Origin: a virus
Length of the DNA: 47,461 bases
Virus record (IMG/VR): IMGVR_UViG_3300025109_000014
Span: 1-47,461 of that record
Strand: one strand, 5' to 3'
The translations under genes and the position numbers were made by a program. A model generated the notes under the pieces. That model saw only the letters and a program-made list of their open reading frames with translations. It made no database searches and had not been told where the DNA came from. Positions 47,441 to 47,461 of the stretch are shown piece after piece. How positions within the stretch are numbered: the stretch's first letter is position 1; every line of letters begins with the position of its first letter.

Positions 47441-47461
47441 TTACTCTCCTTTCTTTTCGAA
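47441..47461 (-). CDS. 3' end of the gene that wraps from position 96
   Basis: Reading minus from 47461, the codons give FEKKGE and then TAA at 47443-47441. Joined to the 32 codons at 1-96 this completes a 38-aa protein. The stop lies inside the ribosome-site spacer of the next gene. The in-frame join is evidence that the two ends are adjacent in the real genome. Confidence 0.55.
   Translation of the reverse strand, partial: FEKKGE

Noticed and set aside
1-47461. tRNA genes, CRISPR arrays, insertion sequences, integrase or attachment sites
   Set aside because: None could be recognised; no repeat-spacer pattern, cloverleaf, transposase or recombinase motif was seen by eye.

Overview
The window looks like the complete genome of a tailed bacteriophage (Caudoviricetes), about 47.5 kb and AT-rich. 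A small leftward gene begins at position 96, runs in frame off position 1, and closes in frame on a stop codon at 47441-47443 if the two ends are joined. This supports a circular or circularly permuted genome that was cut open arbitrarily. Terminase, a P22-sized portal, a scaffold-like protein and a capsid protein are recognisable. No tape-measure, tail-tube or baseplate gene is seen, while a huge nozzle-like protein, several internal-virion-like proteins and one giant protein are present. A short-tailed (podovirus) virion is therefore inferred. No integrase or repressor is seen, so a lytic life is likely. The host cannot be told from the sequence.

Layout. Positions 97-527 are a structured, partly GC-rich intergenic region between divergent operons. 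From 528 to 36997 every gene lies on the + strand and forms the late module: terminase (818-3362), portal, scaffold, capsid and neck (3424-12001), fibres (12022-15634), lysis genes with a T4-type lysozyme (about 16058-17434), a putative metalloprotease and a metallophosphoesterase (17435-19530), a 1572-aa tail protein (19812-24530), and internal virion proteins ending with a 2933-aa protein (27600-36401). From 37158 to the end, and across the junction to 96, all genes lie on the - strand. These are mostly small early-type proteins plus a primase-helicase, a candidate annealing protein, a candidate ssDNA-binding protein and a resolvase-like nuclease. No DNA polymerase is recognised.

Most notable is the 2933-aa protein. 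It carries what reads as both double-psi beta-barrel motif sets of a multi-barrel RNA polymerase of the crAss-like phage / YonO type, with a DxDxD catalytic loop at residues 1083-1087 and the expected upstream R-x-P and lysine motifs. Its place among virion genes suggests that it is packaged and injected to transcribe the early operon, a role played by unrelated polymerases in phage N4. A shared N-terminal domain links it to the 165-aa protein just upstream.

Three noncoding regions fold into convincing RNA-like structures by hand. They are a roughly 520-nt multi-branched candidate in the early operon (38132-38656, - strand), a compact three-way junction with a pseudoknot between the convergent operons (37031-37149), and a series of hairpins in the divergent region (155-454). 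A short motif, D-[PR]-F-G-[YHF]-G-[TI], recurs in five otherwise unrelated late proteins and may be a shared targeting or processing signal. All functional calls rest on reading the sequence by eye. No database search was run.
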